Below, one piece after another: positions 11,601 to 26,600 of a stretch of 64,000 bases of DNA. The translations under genes and the position numbers were made by a program. The notes under the pieces are model-generated. The model saw only the letters and a program-made list of their open reading frames with translations, had not been told where the DNA came from and ran no database searches. The stretch's first letter is position 1. Each line of letters begins with the position of its first letter. Source of the stretch: Zhengitettix transpicula (lineage: Eukaryota; Arthropoda; Insecta; Orthoptera; Tetrigidae); NCBI GenBank assembly GCA_037074705.1, contig CM073590.1:208736746-208800745 (forward strand), in the 5' to 3' direction.

Positions 11601-14600
11601 AATGATATCACCACTTCGCCTCACGCTTCGCTTACTCATCCTGTAAATTGGATACGCCTCTGTCACGTCTTCAGCTCCATTTCTAATATGTCCTATTTAT
11701 CCTGATCCAGTGAACGATGCACGATGCACGATATTATGGATATGGTGAAATTGAATGGTCTGAAAATCAGGGAAACAAGGAAATGGTAGGTTAAGTTCCA
11801 CTTTGGGGTTTCGAAGAGCTTCGTTCTGTTTTGAAAAATACAGGATACTTACAGTAACCTCCATTTTCATCTTCATGACTGTAACGGATCCCTTAGTAAA
11901 GTCTTTTGAGAGATTCTGAGCGGAAAGTTATTTCCACCTGCAGAATAAGAATTTGGTCTAGACTGGCGAGTCCAATTTCCTGCTGTCGCAAAACTTATCA
12001 AGCGGTTCCTAAGTTGGATACATTTTGCAACTGTTCCGTGCTCATTCTGTCATGTTTCCGTGACGTTGGCTCCTCTAGTTACGAGCGGGAGCTGATGACC
12101 TGCTTAAAAAAAACTGCCTTTCCTCCACACCCATCACCAAGCGATTGTAATTATCGGCAATTTTCCCTGGCAAAACGCCTAGTGTAATATCGTTGCTGTG
12201 TCAGGGCCTGCAGCTTCCTACGCCATATTTCCTAGCAAATGCTCGCGGACAAAGGTGCCCCTGTTTATTCAGGCAGTTTCCAGGGATCTGTGAAGGACCT
12301 CTGCCATGGAATTAATGTCGCAGTTTTATAATCCGGTGAGCAGACGTGAAGCAGAGGAGCCATTGCGAATATTCGGTCTCGTGTAGCGCAAGCCTATTCA
12401 AGGTGAAACTTCAATTTCTCTCACTGCTAATTGCGATGTAGAAATGCTGCGTTCTCGGTGCGGAGACATAAACAAGAATCTTTTTTAATTGGACGAGGCG
12501 CCTGTTGGGAGATGGGAGGCATGTACCAAGGCCTCTCTGCTTTATAGAACGCGGAATTGCACCGCGCGCCACGAGATTGCTTCCTATTCACGGGACGTCG
12601 GGGAGATGAAAGGTGGCTTCCCGTTAAATATTTCCGCAGGGGTTCCAGTGGGAACTCGGTCCACCGGAAGGGTCCCAAGGCCGAGAAAAGTTTCATTTGC
12701 GTCGGGGTAAGCTTTCGCCGCGTACCGATGGAAACATCGCGAACTTCAAGACGTCAGTCCGGCTCACTCTAACATTGTTATGGTTTTCTTTTCCTTTGGG
12801 CTGACCTTCTTCTAAACGAGATCTGTCGTAGAAATCGAAGTCCTCATCGTCGCGAAAGCTCACCTCTCTGCCGAAGCTGCAGCACCTCTTATCGGCCGAC
12901 GTTGTTGGCAAGCCTGTTCGACCTACTTACCTGCGGCAGTTCTCTGATATAATTGTGCTTTCTCTAGTCTGGGTTTCGAGGCAAAAACGTGCCCGGTTTC
13001 TCAAATTTCGTGTGCTTTCCCACTCGCGAACATCTGGATCAGGCCATCTTCAAATTTACCTTCTTTCACGACTCGGCATTATTTGTCTTTCAGAAGGTTG
13101 AATCTCATTGTCGGCTACTGCAACACACTCTCTGTTTAATTTGTTTTAGGTTTAGTCTATGAGGTAATTAAATACCTCTACAGTATGTGTTACTTTGTAA
13201 TGAGAAAATTGTGCAATGTTTTTATTATACTCGTAACGAATCTTTATTATTTTTTCCCACCTTTTTTAGTAGATACTGGTCTCGTTTCGGGATCCCTTTA
13301 CAAATGAATAATATTAGGGGACTCGCAGAAAGGAGGAAACAGACTTGAAAATTCCAGTTCTTTTATTCTTAAACCTAATTACTCCTCAACTTTAACTGTT
13401 TGTATACGAGCAGTCTCCTTACTCGTCTAAAACATAATATAATTTTAAAATATTCGGCATGTGCTCCATTTCAATTTTGGTAACTGTTACAAAATATATG
13501 ACACGCTTGGACCAATTTTCACAACTGTTTCCCTATATTTTGCAAGTTTATAACTCTCTGCAACATGGACAGCAAATATTACCGTGACCTTACACGAATA
13601 TTAGAAAAACGTGATCGCGTGACATATTTTGAACTCCGCTCGATTTCTTTTCTGCCTCAGGCTGTGTGCCGAGGATAAAAAGATTCCGCCGTTAATTAGG
13701 ACGCAAAAAGGCTTGAAATGAGTGGCGAACCAGTTACGTTACTGAAACTTTTTAATTAAGAAAATATGAGTAGTTCGGGATAGACGCGGCTGAGTCGCGA
13801 TGACAGCATCAGCGGATAATCGACGCAAGTGTGAGTTAATTATCGACGATTCGACACCCACGTTTGCCCACACGTTAATATTCTCGGCTATGTGCGCATA
13901 TATCACGTAATTCTCGACACTTTTAAAGCTTATGTGGGGGCCGTTTCGCCATCTCCCAGCCACTTATTGGGGAGGATCCCCCATCTCCATTGCTAATGGC
14001 AATATTGTCAAAAGAGCTGGATGTTCATAGGAGCGTGAAATGGTGGTTGCATTATGGATCGGGAGCGCCAATGAGATGCGCGGAGTTGGCCCACTTGGCA
14101 ACAGTCACGATTTGCGCCTTTCACGGGTCTCGAAGCAAGGACGCCACGCCCGCGCCACACTTTCGCTTCCACGTCGGACTTTATGCAGGCAGATTGGCTA
14201 CAAATAAAACTACACCGATCGCCTCAAAAAGAAAAGGAACGACTCTGCGAACGTGTTATGCATAAAACCATTTTTTAAAATTATTATTAATTGTTGATAG
14301 TCGCGTCAACATAAAAGTCATTGGCGACTTTCCATACCTTCTACATTCAATTATTACAATTAATTCATATTGCCTATACAAATTATTCTTAGTCTAAGAT
14401 TCATTGTCTATTTAGATTAGATCTTGAATGCCGGTTTCCTTACTAAACTTTACCAGGTTATTTATTACCCCTGCTGAGGTACATATCTCACTTATCGTGT
14501 ATTTCTGAATTGTGGCTCTTTTAATCCTGTCGTGTTTTGGACAGTCGTAGAGGATATGCTGGATCGTGAGTGCAGCCTGGCATACGTCACTTGTAGGTTG

Positions 14601-17600
14601 CGGTGACCTAGAGAATAGATAGGAGTGAGTGAGGTTAGAATGTGTTCATAACCTAGCAACTGTCTCCGTGACAGATTGCTAGCGTAGGATATTTTCTTGA
14701 AGTTGTCGACTTTCTTCTGAAAAATTCCTTCATTCCTTCGTCTTCTTCACTTGTACCATTTTTTCCTCCAGTATTCTGGCATAGGATTGTCCACCGTAAT
14801 TTTTAGTGCATTTTGGACTGTTGTTTTTATTCATCTGTTGGGATACCTCCATCTTAGCACTGTTGTCCGCCCTTTCGTTTCCCTCTATTCCTCTGAGTGC
14901 CGGTATCCATCCTATGATTATCGCATTGCTTTATAGGATAGCCATTTTACACACGACAGATTTTCAATTCAATTTAAACATTAACGTCTCGTTTAAATAT
15001 TTATGCTGAAGTTATCAATGTAAATGATTAGGACCCGCACATGAACCTAAATCATTTTATCATAGCTATTTTTTGTTTGTTGTAAATACTAATATTTCCA
15101 ATCAAATTTAGTACTGTCTATCCCGAGAAAAAATTATTTCTCAGAAAATTTATCGACACTTTGCAAGCGCCGAAAGTGCGTTGTAGATGGTTTTTTTTTC
15201 TGACCCTCGAGTACTTGTTGATAAGAGCGCCATTTGGTCAAGCTCGACCTTTGGAATTATCAGCGCGTTCATTCTCCTTGACGTTGTTCATGACATCGAC
15301 TGTTTCTAGCTTTCATTGCACTTTTATCTCATTTTCATTTCAATCTTAATTTTCGTCAGAAGATACCGTCTGTGCAGACAAGAGCATTAATGCAATGTTT
15401 GAAAATCTAGTAAGGAAACTGTTGAAGGATACTGGAAACGATGAGATTGTGTAGGAATAAGCCCAGCCCACGAACGATGCAAACCTAGAGATGTAATACC
15501 AACCACCTTTTTGAGTTTGCCTTCGTGAAAGTGAAATCAGACAGACAATGAAGGCATGATTCACTTCTTGCTCGATTTCTTAGATGGTCAAGACTTTTTA
15601 ACAGGTCTTTACGTGCTCTATACTGAGCTCCATCAGCTCAGCGCAAAATAATATAAGCTGTTTCTGCATTTGAAAGGTCCAAACAAAAAGAATAAAATTA
15701 AAACAGGCTTACTGACCTAATAAAAGTGGAAGAGCGACATTTTCACAACCCCGAATATTTTCGTTTCTCTAATTTTCAGGAGTGGAATACTCGATAACCC
15801 GATATGATGTCAATATACATCCTGGTCATAGACCCCCGGCGTTTGAAAATAATCTAATAAATGCTTGGCTGTTGTTCGTAGTGCCAGAGAACAGGACAGA
15901 AATGCCGCAGAATAATATACGATCGCATTAAGGACACTCCATTTCAGGAACGCTATTTTCGTCGTATCCACATTCTTCTGAACGCAACTACCATATTCGT
16001 TGCTGCGAACTTGTTTTGAAACAGCGGCTAAACAAGACAGAGGACAGTGATGCTGTTTCGTTGTTGCCATTCGCAGTGCGGTGTGATTAGTGAACGATGC
16101 TTATGTTCGTGTAATCATACCTTAAATGCCAAATAAAAGTATGTATAGGCCTATGTGTGCACATATATGGTGGTTCTGATCCCCTGACGACGTCGGCACC
16201 CAGCGTCACACAATAATTAATTGCGACTCTTTTTGTCGTAATTACGTTTCTAGTACTAACCAAATTCTGACTCATGTTCAGCGACAGTGGAACAACTAAT
16301 AACTATGACTATGTTTAAATCTCAACAAATCATAAATTTTAATAATTGGTTTAATATTGAGAAAATTAAAAGTTACGGAAGAACGCAGTCTTTCTCGGTG
16401 TAAGGAATAAATAAAATGTCGGTCTTCTGGTCGAGTGAAAAACTGTATTCGCGACGTTTCGATGACGTTTACTTTGCTAGAAGACGATAACAACGAACGT
16501 CGCGCATGCATTTTTTTTCACTCGGTACGAAGCCCGAGAAGGTTTTAATAAAAAATTAACGACATTAAACAAAGAAAGTTCAAAAAATAAACTCTGATTA
16601 AAAACCGGACAATAAAGCTTAAAAAGAACATAGTTATAATAAAATATACTTGCGAGATTTTATTATATATAGTTCCTGTCGACGTAGTGTGTCTCTTACA
16701 GAAGAACATTTATATTGTGTAATAATTGAGTATTCTTACTATTTGCCCCAGTAATGTTGTCGTAAAAAATTCTCTAAATTGGAATAAAGTTTCATGGATT
16801 TGTATTGACTTTTACATAGCAGTAATATTTTCTCATTTAAAAGTTTTATGTAGCGTCTGTTTTGAATTAATAAAACAATTGATGACCTTTACCGACACTT
16901 TTTATTTGTTATGACGACGTTTCGATACATTTTTGTATCTTCCTCAGGTATTTTCCAAATTAATATAATAACTAGCACAACTAAAAACGGTTAACAAGTT
17001 ATTAAATTCACCCAGTTCTGAAAAGGGGTCCGAGACACACAATTCGCTTATCGCTAACAAGATTGTAGCAAGTTTAAGTTTATTATATTTATTTGGAAAA
17101 TACCTGAAGAAGATTCAAAAAGATATCGAAACGTCGACATAATATAAATAAATAAAAAGTGACCGTATAAGGTCATCAATTATTTTATTTTCTCATTTAT
17201 ATATCATAGTACCTAACCTTTCTTCAATTCATAATTTTCTAAATATGTGTGTTTTGTTTACTTTTAGACATTTATATTTCCTTTCCATTTTCTATTTAAC
17301 AACTTATACAAAAATGTTCATATTTGTGATCCGCAGTCAAATATTCTGTTTGGAATATATATAACTGTATAAATATTTTTTTCTTTTACATTTAATCTGT
17401 TATGTTCATATTTGTGATTCTCTAATTCATAATTGTATTTTTCCATACGTGTATATAATTTGTTTTTATCCGTCATGTTGACCCTTGCGCCTGTGGAATA
17501 ATAGACCATGAAGAAAAGTAATGGTATAACGCAGTTCGATTTTCTGTGAATACAGTCCTAATTATTTTTAATATGGCAAGCAATATCTCCACTGCGTATT

Positions 17601-20600
17601 ACTCCATATCTTTTCCATGAACCGCGGTTAATTGCCTCGCGGGACTGCAGACGCTCCCTCACTTATAGGAGACCTTCTTCCTCGCCGAAGACATGTGGCC
17701 CAGAATGTTGTATATGTTACCGTTATCCTGACGCTAGCGGAAGAACGTCTACAGCTGATTAGTGTGAAAAATGAGCGTCTTCCTGCCGTGTGAGGCCTTC
17801 TTTGGTTCCAATTATTACGCAAAGTAACACCTGCACGAATCTAGGGAGGTGCAGAGAGGTGGGGGGGGGGGGTCATCAACTTAAATTTGGCCAGTCCTGG
17901 TTTCCTTCGCTATGAACACGACTTGCATTATTCAGTAATCTGCTTTTGGAACGTGATTGGAACGTTTCCCAGAGGGTTATTTCAGCGTTGATATAATGCA
18001 GATTTTGTCTCCTATTCGGATTGGCACAGAGGCATTTCCCGAAGAGCAAAAGTTTACTTAACACAAAATTTCTACCTACATTGTTTTAGTCGTTTTTACT
18101 CACCTCGTGTTTTTAATGGTTTATGGGTCTCCGAGTAGGAATTATAGAGATCCAATAAGTCGCTTGTAGAATTCAATTCATTATCATTCTATTACCAATT
18201 TCGTGAATCCTCCCTTTTTTTAAAGCCGTTAAGGTGATTTGATTCAGGACTATCATAGATAATTGACCGATGAACGGATTCGAATCAAACCTTAGTCACC
18301 GTGACCTTTGGAATAGAACAATACGAAGATAGCTGCACACACGTACCAGCTCTCCGGGGATTGCTGATAACATTCGCGCCAGTCGAACAAAGATACGAGT
18401 CGTGGCCTGTACGTTATCTCTTGAATCCTATGCTTGCATTTTTTTTTATCTCTGGTCCTCGGCAGGAGATTTGCTTATCGGGAATATCGTAAGCTGCTGT
18501 TGACAAGCTGGGACCTGTACCCTCTGCTTCGCCAGGTTTACAGGTTGCAACACGGTCATATTGTTTTCTTGTCCTCATTCTCTGAATATTCCGGTGCTGC
18601 AAATGAGTCACTGGCTCACTCACCTTACCGTTTGACGTACGCGTTGCGTATCATTCACAACAGCGGTTTCCAAATGCAATACAGTGCAACTGAACGGAAA
18701 TAGCTTCTGGTAAAATCTCTCCGTAGTCCGTTAATCATTTTTGTCAAGGTAAAGATCGATAAAACCGACATGAAACGGTCAGAATTTTTTTTTGAACCTT
18801 AACCATTATATTGTCACATGTGAATTTTTTTTATGTAGACAAATAGTAGCCAATGAGCACATACGTAGTAAAAAAAATCCGTTCGGCGAGAAATGTTTTA
18901 AGTGGTTTCGAGCAATGCGGTAGCTTAGATATTCCGTTAACGTTTTGCGGAGCTCGCCAGACCTACTTGGATGGCTAGATATTTCCTCGAACTAAGGACC
19001 GTTACTACGATGTCCTAGCTCAAGGCCCCTTGATGTGGAGCGTGGTTGAAGTTCCAGGTGAGCAATGCCCTTCTTTCGTAAATGCACATCCCGATGGCGC
19101 CACACACATCTAAAACGAAACAGCGAACGGTCTGAATATTTCGCATTTGAACTATGACAAACGCAACGGTATGAAAACAATTTATTTCGACATTATTAGA
19201 AGGAATAACTCTTTTATAAATATATATATGTAAGCCTACAGTAATGAATTTACTGCGAAAAGGAATAAATTCAAGAAACAGCGTTATCCACAAAACCCGA
19301 AGTTTTTAACGTTATTATTTTAATGCATAAGAAAGATAGCCAATACAGACAAAAAAGTGATAATATAAATATCACACAACGTTTCTGGGATCCTTGACCC
19401 TTTCGTCAGCGGTGAAGAAGAGCGGAGAGTGACAAAACTGCACTTCTCAGAGGAACAAAACTCAATAACGACGAAAACGCAAAAACAACAAAAGGTTTAG
19501 CGTAATAATAAGGGATCGTAGCGATTATTTGAGTTTCATTGTGTCTGTTTGTACATTAATAACTGTGAGGTTTGATTTAATGTCAAGCATCTCTGAAATG
19601 AGACTGGAATTTTACCTTGTGTCAATGTCTAAAATCTTAGCATTTTGCCAATCAAACGTATGTTTCGAATTAAATATATGTTTGGAGACTACAGATTGTT
19701 TATCAATAGGAAGTTTGATATTAGACATATATTGATACGTGTATTAAGGGAACGTTTTGTTTGCCCTATGTAGCAGAAATTACAATTAGAGCGAAAGATT
19801 TTGTAAACAACACAATGTTTGCTGTGGGTCTTTGTGGTTTTTAATAAAGTAGGAAAGGGTATTAGTGGATCTGTAAATAATGGATATTTGACACTCTTAG
19901 AATATTTGGATAAATTTGTGATGTAGAAATATGTTATAAGGGGGGACGAGTAAAAATTTGGCTTGAGGTGTTTGGGGACGAGTGACAGTAGGATATTTGA
20001 TTTTGTTATTATTTTATAATTATTTTAAAATAATTGAAATAAGCAAAATTAAATTAACCATTGTTGGAATATTCTTCTGGAATATTGCTTTAGATTTCTT
20101 CCAATCAGTTATTGGTATGTTCAAAAAATGAGGGTGTTTTCTACAGTCTATCTTTGCAATTGAAGTCGATTTATTTTTAGCTTTCGACGTCCCACTGCGT
20201 CATATAGAAGAAATATTAGGAAGCGGAAGACTGAAGAAAGAATGCAACGAAATAAAAGGCCGTTCGTCTTCAGGGGTAAAAAAAAATAAGAATCAGAACT
20301 GAGTTCACATTCCCGATAAATAAATCTACTAAATTTAGTCCATTCCAGAGCAGCGGCTATCGGGAATGAAGTAATTTGGGTTTTACCGCTGAATTAACTG
20401 ATTTCGGCGTGAGAGTGAAAGGTTGTTCGTTACGACGCAGCTTTTTGTCCGAAAGGTTTTCCCAGGTGTTTTGGGAGGCGGACACTGGGTTAACAAACGA
20501 CCTTGGTGGATGCTACCTAGATTGGTTTTTTAAAAAAAATTCCTTTTTTTGCTTTACCGCGAACGCCTTTCCGTGATACGCTTCCAATGTAGGAATTAAT

Positions 20601-23600
20601 TGAGTAGATCACAAACTTATTTTACTCTCTTCCAGCGATTCTCAAATCTCCATATGCATTCAAATATATGGCAGCTCTCCCGTGACGTGTTGTTTCCCTG
20701 CAAATTCATCCCAGAAATCCAATGAAGGGTCCAAGCAGACGGTCTCACTACGCCAGACCTCGTTTTCTCAAGACCTGTTCCGTGTTTATGTGCTCAGGGC
20801 CTGCTGTTTACTTTCAGATAAGTCACTGTAGTTGGCACAAAGTTTCTCAACCCACCCGGAACTTTAACGACTATTTAAAGTAGCTTGTTAAGCGGCGGGT
20901 TGTCAGGTCTCACGTGTTGCACACGGCCACAAGTTTCGATTATATCGATTTAAATTGCTAATTGGGATAATTATTATTTTTGTGATTGTAGATTCAAGTG
21001 GCGAGCTTAATTTAACATAAAATCTCCAAAAATCTCAATTATGCTACCACAGTATCGACTTTGAATGTTTATTTAATTGAGCTTGATGCTCAGAAGGCTG
21101 ATACTGCGCACGTTACGTGACGCGAGCGAAGGTGTGTGTGTGTGTGTGTGTATTGCGTGAGAGTTGAGCGTATGTACGCACTTTCCCGCGGCCAACAAAG
21201 ACAAGGTCGCTCTAGATTGGGAATGTGCTGATCGGTTTGCGTTGTCCTTGTGAACAGCGGTCATGCAGCTGCCTGGCGCCATCGCGACACGCACGTGCGT
21301 ACAGGCGTACAAGCGTTCAGGCGACACAAAGACCATTGTGCCAACCTGCGCAGAGCACGGCCTTACCACACTGTCCGTCCTCGGAGAGAGAGAGAGCTTG
21401 ACGGTACAACGTGTTGAAGCGTTGAGAGTAATCACCTCGAGCCAGGATGCCAACCGATAAGGTTTCCGAGTGAAAATATGGAATGCTCCACGTCACTTAG
21501 ATGTTAACATTTCGAAACTGGCGGAAATTGGAAGCGTCCCTGAAATTAATTTTTCCATTATCTCTGCATACTTTAACTCGAATTTCTAAGCAAGCTATGA
21601 GTAATTTCAGAGGAAGGTTTTTCCCAGACAGGTCTTACTGTCCCGAAAATATTTAGGCTTTTTCGGAAAAATATATTCCACCACTTCTACGTCAACATAA
21701 ATACAACGGGTAAGATTAAATTAAATATGACGAGTTGTAGATATCTTCATCCATTCCTGAAAACTGTTCGTAGTTTCCTATTACCTGGCATTTTCTCATT
21801 CAGCAACCACCCCCATCCTATCCCTACACTTCTGGACGGTCAATGAAAATCTAAGAGAATTTCTACATATTATTTCACACTGATCCCTTAAAATTTAAAT
21901 ATTTATTCCGGTTCTTTCTTAAAATTATTCGGTCTCTTTATCTTTTTATTGTGATCCAACCCCTTTTCTTTAATTTCAAAGATGGCATCTAAACTGGAAA
22001 TAATTTGAGTCTATATCGGCAATTGATGACAGTTCATACATCCAATGCCTAACGACAGTACTCGATTTAATCCAGAGATAATCTTGTGTAATTATTCCAT
22101 TGTCTGATTTCTAGACAAAATTATATTGGTTATTATGCATTGTTTTGCTGGTTAGAGCGGCAGCCATGGAAATTATAAATGCAAAGACCTAAAACGGTCA
22201 CAACACGTAAAATGAAACTTTGTCGGTTATGAATGGACTTTTGTTTACTACCTTAGTTCCTTCTTCTCCAAATCACGCAACGTAACGCCCGCATAATTTT
22301 ATCCCTGTGTCTAATAGCCGGTTTGAGGCTATGTTACAATGGAAAATCACAAGACCTGTCCAGCACCACATTTCGCTTGATATAAAGAGGAAATACAAGT
22401 TTCGGAACACAGCGTACTTGTAGTGATTACAATGTATGCCACATAAGAACGAAAGTCGTTGTATCGTCATCGACGTTACAGATAACGTGCAGGATGTGTT
22501 TTTGGCCGCGCATCGCAGTCGCCATTTTTTGTCGCAGGCGCCTTTCCGTCGACTGAGAGAGAAGTCTTGCGTCTCAGGAATTTTTCTTGGGATGATGCTC
22601 CGGCGTGAGTCAAGGTTGCTGAAGAAAGTCTATTCCGATATAAATAGAAAGAACAGACGTGTGTCGCAAGAAGGCTGCAGAGGGAGCAATGAGAGCGGTT
22701 CCGTTATTGGGTATTGTTACGAGCCGGGATCACGGAAGGCAGTGTTACCAACCGCCACGCCTGTAAAGGTCGGACGTCTGCGCAAGGACGGGAAAGGCGC
22801 TATTGTGTTGGGGTGGGCGGTACCAACGGTAGCCCCGCGTACCATTCAGATACTCCGCCGTGCCGGATTTGTGGAAATTGCTCGAGCTGAAGTCCTCGCG
22901 ACCGTAATGCAGTTCACGACTGCACTAACTCACTCATCTCGATATTATCGCAATATATTTATAGGGTAAGTAGGGTATGAAGTGGTTTCCGAAAAGTAGC
23001 TTAGCCTAAACCAACGCTGAAATTTCAAAGTGTCCATTCATAACCGACAAAGTTTCTTTCTACGCATTTGTTTACCTTTGGCCGGTTTAATCCTTATTGA
23101 GCTCAAGGTCTTTGTATTTATAATTTCCATGGCTGCCGCTCTAACCAGCAACGTTACGCAAGCCTTCGACGGTCGACAGAAACGGCAATTCATAATAATT
23201 TTGTGAACCGTCAGATTGTTATTCTTAACCTTTCTTTGTCTGGGAAGCTGCCATCGTCAAATAGCATTACCCCTGTGCATGAAGAGAGTTTTTAACACCG
23301 AAGGAGGCGTGTTCTGCAGTGACGCGAAACCGTGCGGGCGTCTGGACAATGGCAGAAGGCGCGAGGAATGCAGAGTAACGGTCCGCTGACTCACTGGACA
23401 CACGATAGCCTGGCCGTTACTCGCCCAGCTAGACAAACCATCTCACAAGACCACAGTCGGCACACTGGAACGTCGTGGGACCGACGTAGTTCCCCTGTGC
23501 TGGAACACCCTTCCCTCAGTCGACGGGGGGCACGAGGTTTTACCAGGAACATAGAATGGACCTTCTTCTGGATACCTGCATCACCAGGGGTGTGGAGGGC

Positions 23601-26600
23601 ACAAAAAGTTCTGCCGACTGCTTAAATAAGACAAGACTAGAAAGATAACATCCTCGTCCGTGAACAATTATGCATAGAAACTAACAGAAGATACAGATCG
23701 GTCACGTAGAGTAACAGGGAGAATACCTCGGCCATCAGTCACTCGTACGATCGTGTCTTGCCTCATTTCGTGCCAACGTCAACAGTTCGAAGACCGACAC
23801 TTACCCAATTTTTATTACCATTTGGAACGTTTGGAAATCTTTATTGATCCCGCCCCGATATCCGGAAAACACCATATCTAATATAAATACCGGATGCGTT
23901 TGCCACGCACATTCCAGGAGCAAGGCCGTTGAGGGGAGGCCGGCCCGGATCTGGGCAACGGAACCAGTCCAAAGCCGCTCACACGCACCACATTTGCTGT
24001 GAGATATGTCGCACTGCTCACAGATATTATCCAACAACACCTGCCCGCATTTGAAAAGACCGTCGGGAAACATTACTCGTGCGAAATGTGAATTTTTAAA
24101 GATATGCTCTTGATTTTGGAACAGATCGGAGTAGACAAGCTGTCGTTTCAACTCTCACCATCAAATTTTTTTTCTCCATTCCACGTCACCGCAGACAACT
24201 GACAAAGATTCAAGGACTAATGACAAATTTTAAAGTTTCCGTCGCTATCGTCCGTAATGTCTCGGTTTATTCATCAACGGTGTTCCAGATCTCTCACTGT
24301 CCACTTGAATTCGTATCGGTGAGGACTGTGGCAACGCTGCAGCCATCTCCCACGCCAAAAATCTTGCTTTCCCCGCGTAAGTTTACTCGGTAAACAGCCT
24401 CCATCCACCCTAGTCACAAACAAGCCTGAGATAAGTACTATCGGTAGCTGACGACTGCGAGTACGAGTATGATGGACGTGGAGACTCCCGCTGGCCTGGG
24501 AAGACGGCGACCTGGCTGCGGTACCGTTCGAATCCGCGACCCACATTCCACACTGTGCTAACCGAACGCACCTTCAACTACGAAATAAATGCATGTCCGA
24601 ACTTCATTGCGTCGCGACTACCATCGGGGACAAATGAACTTATAAAGGGAAGTGATAAATCCTTATTGGTGTGTGAGAAATTCTCCTGATTGGAATACTC
24701 CTACAGGAGGATTTTCCTGGAACAATAAACGTGCTCGTACGTCATTGCATATCGGTCTGTTTCTAGAGCTCGCTCAAACCGTTATCATGTCCGGGTCTCC
24801 ATATCACATAGGAAAACATTGTTACGTGTAATAAGGTAATTTCAGTAGGTTGGAAAGTTGTGATTCGACTACCTTTGACAGTGACTTATAACTTCATCGG
24901 CGATTTTACTTAGAAACAGATACATATGTATTTTTTAATAACACGACGTTTTGTTGACAGTTAAAATGTAACTATGATTATGTAAATTGGTGGAATTGGA
25001 CCTGATCGGTCATTTTCCTTTTGCATTATTTTTCTGTGTTTCGGTGTAAAGTTCGGTTAATGGAACGACCAAATTTTTACAGTCCTCACCGATACGAATT
25101 ATCTTTTATTATCACTCGATGGAGTATTACTGGATAAAATTATACTTTTTATTTAATGTAAATATGTAATGTTTAGAGCCGAGGACTTTGAAGACCAGCT
25201 GATGTGTCGTGTGCCGTTGCAGGATGCGTAACGCAATATCCGTGCTGTCACCATTGCCTTTACGACACCACAGCCCTTTCACACTCAGGAGACTAACACA
25301 GCTCTTTACTTCACAGATGCTTGCACAGAAACCTCATTGGGAAACGCAGGAGGTTCAGATTGTCAGGTTAAAGTCACTTTCGTCTAAGCTGATCCTTAAA
25401 TAAAAGCAGTATACGAATTTGGAATATATATCGAGGACCAGTCTTAAAAGTATCTCAGAAACATGATACCGGAAGAAAGAGGAATGGAAATCCTGTGTTA
25501 AGAAATTTAAATTGACAATTTAGATGGTGTATGTAACCATATACGTGATCAGAAAGATCAAGGAACCCGAGGATTACTCGTACAGTTCAAGTTATTGTTC
25601 GTTGTAATGCATTCCTTTCTTGAATTAATAAATTATTCGACCTCCTCGATAAGCACGTGCTTGCAAGATTATCGAAATAATAAAATTTTTAATTTTTGGA
25701 TTGGACATTATCCCGCAGTCACGTTCCGATAATGTAAAATTACTATCTTGACATAATTCGTAATCGTATAAGTACGAAAAGTTTCAAATATATTCGGACG
25801 ACCTGAGTCTTGAGTTGCGGCGGACTCCATTTCGCGAGAAGGAGAGGGAAATGGCCGCACCTGGCTGGCGTCCCACGCGGTCTGCGGGTCGCCCAAGTCG
25901 GTCACGCCGCGTTTCTCTCCCCAATATTACAAGAGAAATTACATCTCCCTCTATCTCTTACCGATTGCAAACTCGTAGTTTAAAGCCTTTCTTTGGGGGG
26001 GTCTCGCTGCAATATCTCGCAAAAGGGGTTTCGTGTTCTTTCTGTAATTGCATTGGTCTTTTGTTGGTAGCTACTGACGTTTTTTTTTAAACTATTATTG
26101 AATTATTCTCCAGAAGTTCCCCTAACATATACTTCAACACACTTTTATCAGCATTTCATTTTAAATTAGTTGCTATCACACAAAGAACTCCACACAATTT
26201 GTAATGATTTTTCCCTTTATCTATATAATAAAAATGGATGTAGATTTGTCATATGTGTTTATTTACGTTTATCTCTATACAAATTTTAACGCGTGGACAA
26301 AATGCAACAAAAATTGGTACACATATGCTTTAAAATACGAGAAACGGTACTGAGCAGTTGAGAAACCCCTAGCATAAATGTGAAAATAATTATAATTAAA
26401 AAACGTGATCATTAAGTGATAAATTACAGCGCGCCAAGAGACCATGAAGTCACGCGAGAGAGAGAGAGAGACGTTACTACACGACGAACAAAGGAAATAG
26501 TTCCATTTTTCCGTAATGAAATGAAGCAGAAATATTTACATTAAATAAAAAGTATAATTTTATCCAGTAATACTCCATCGAGTGATAATAAAAAACAATA

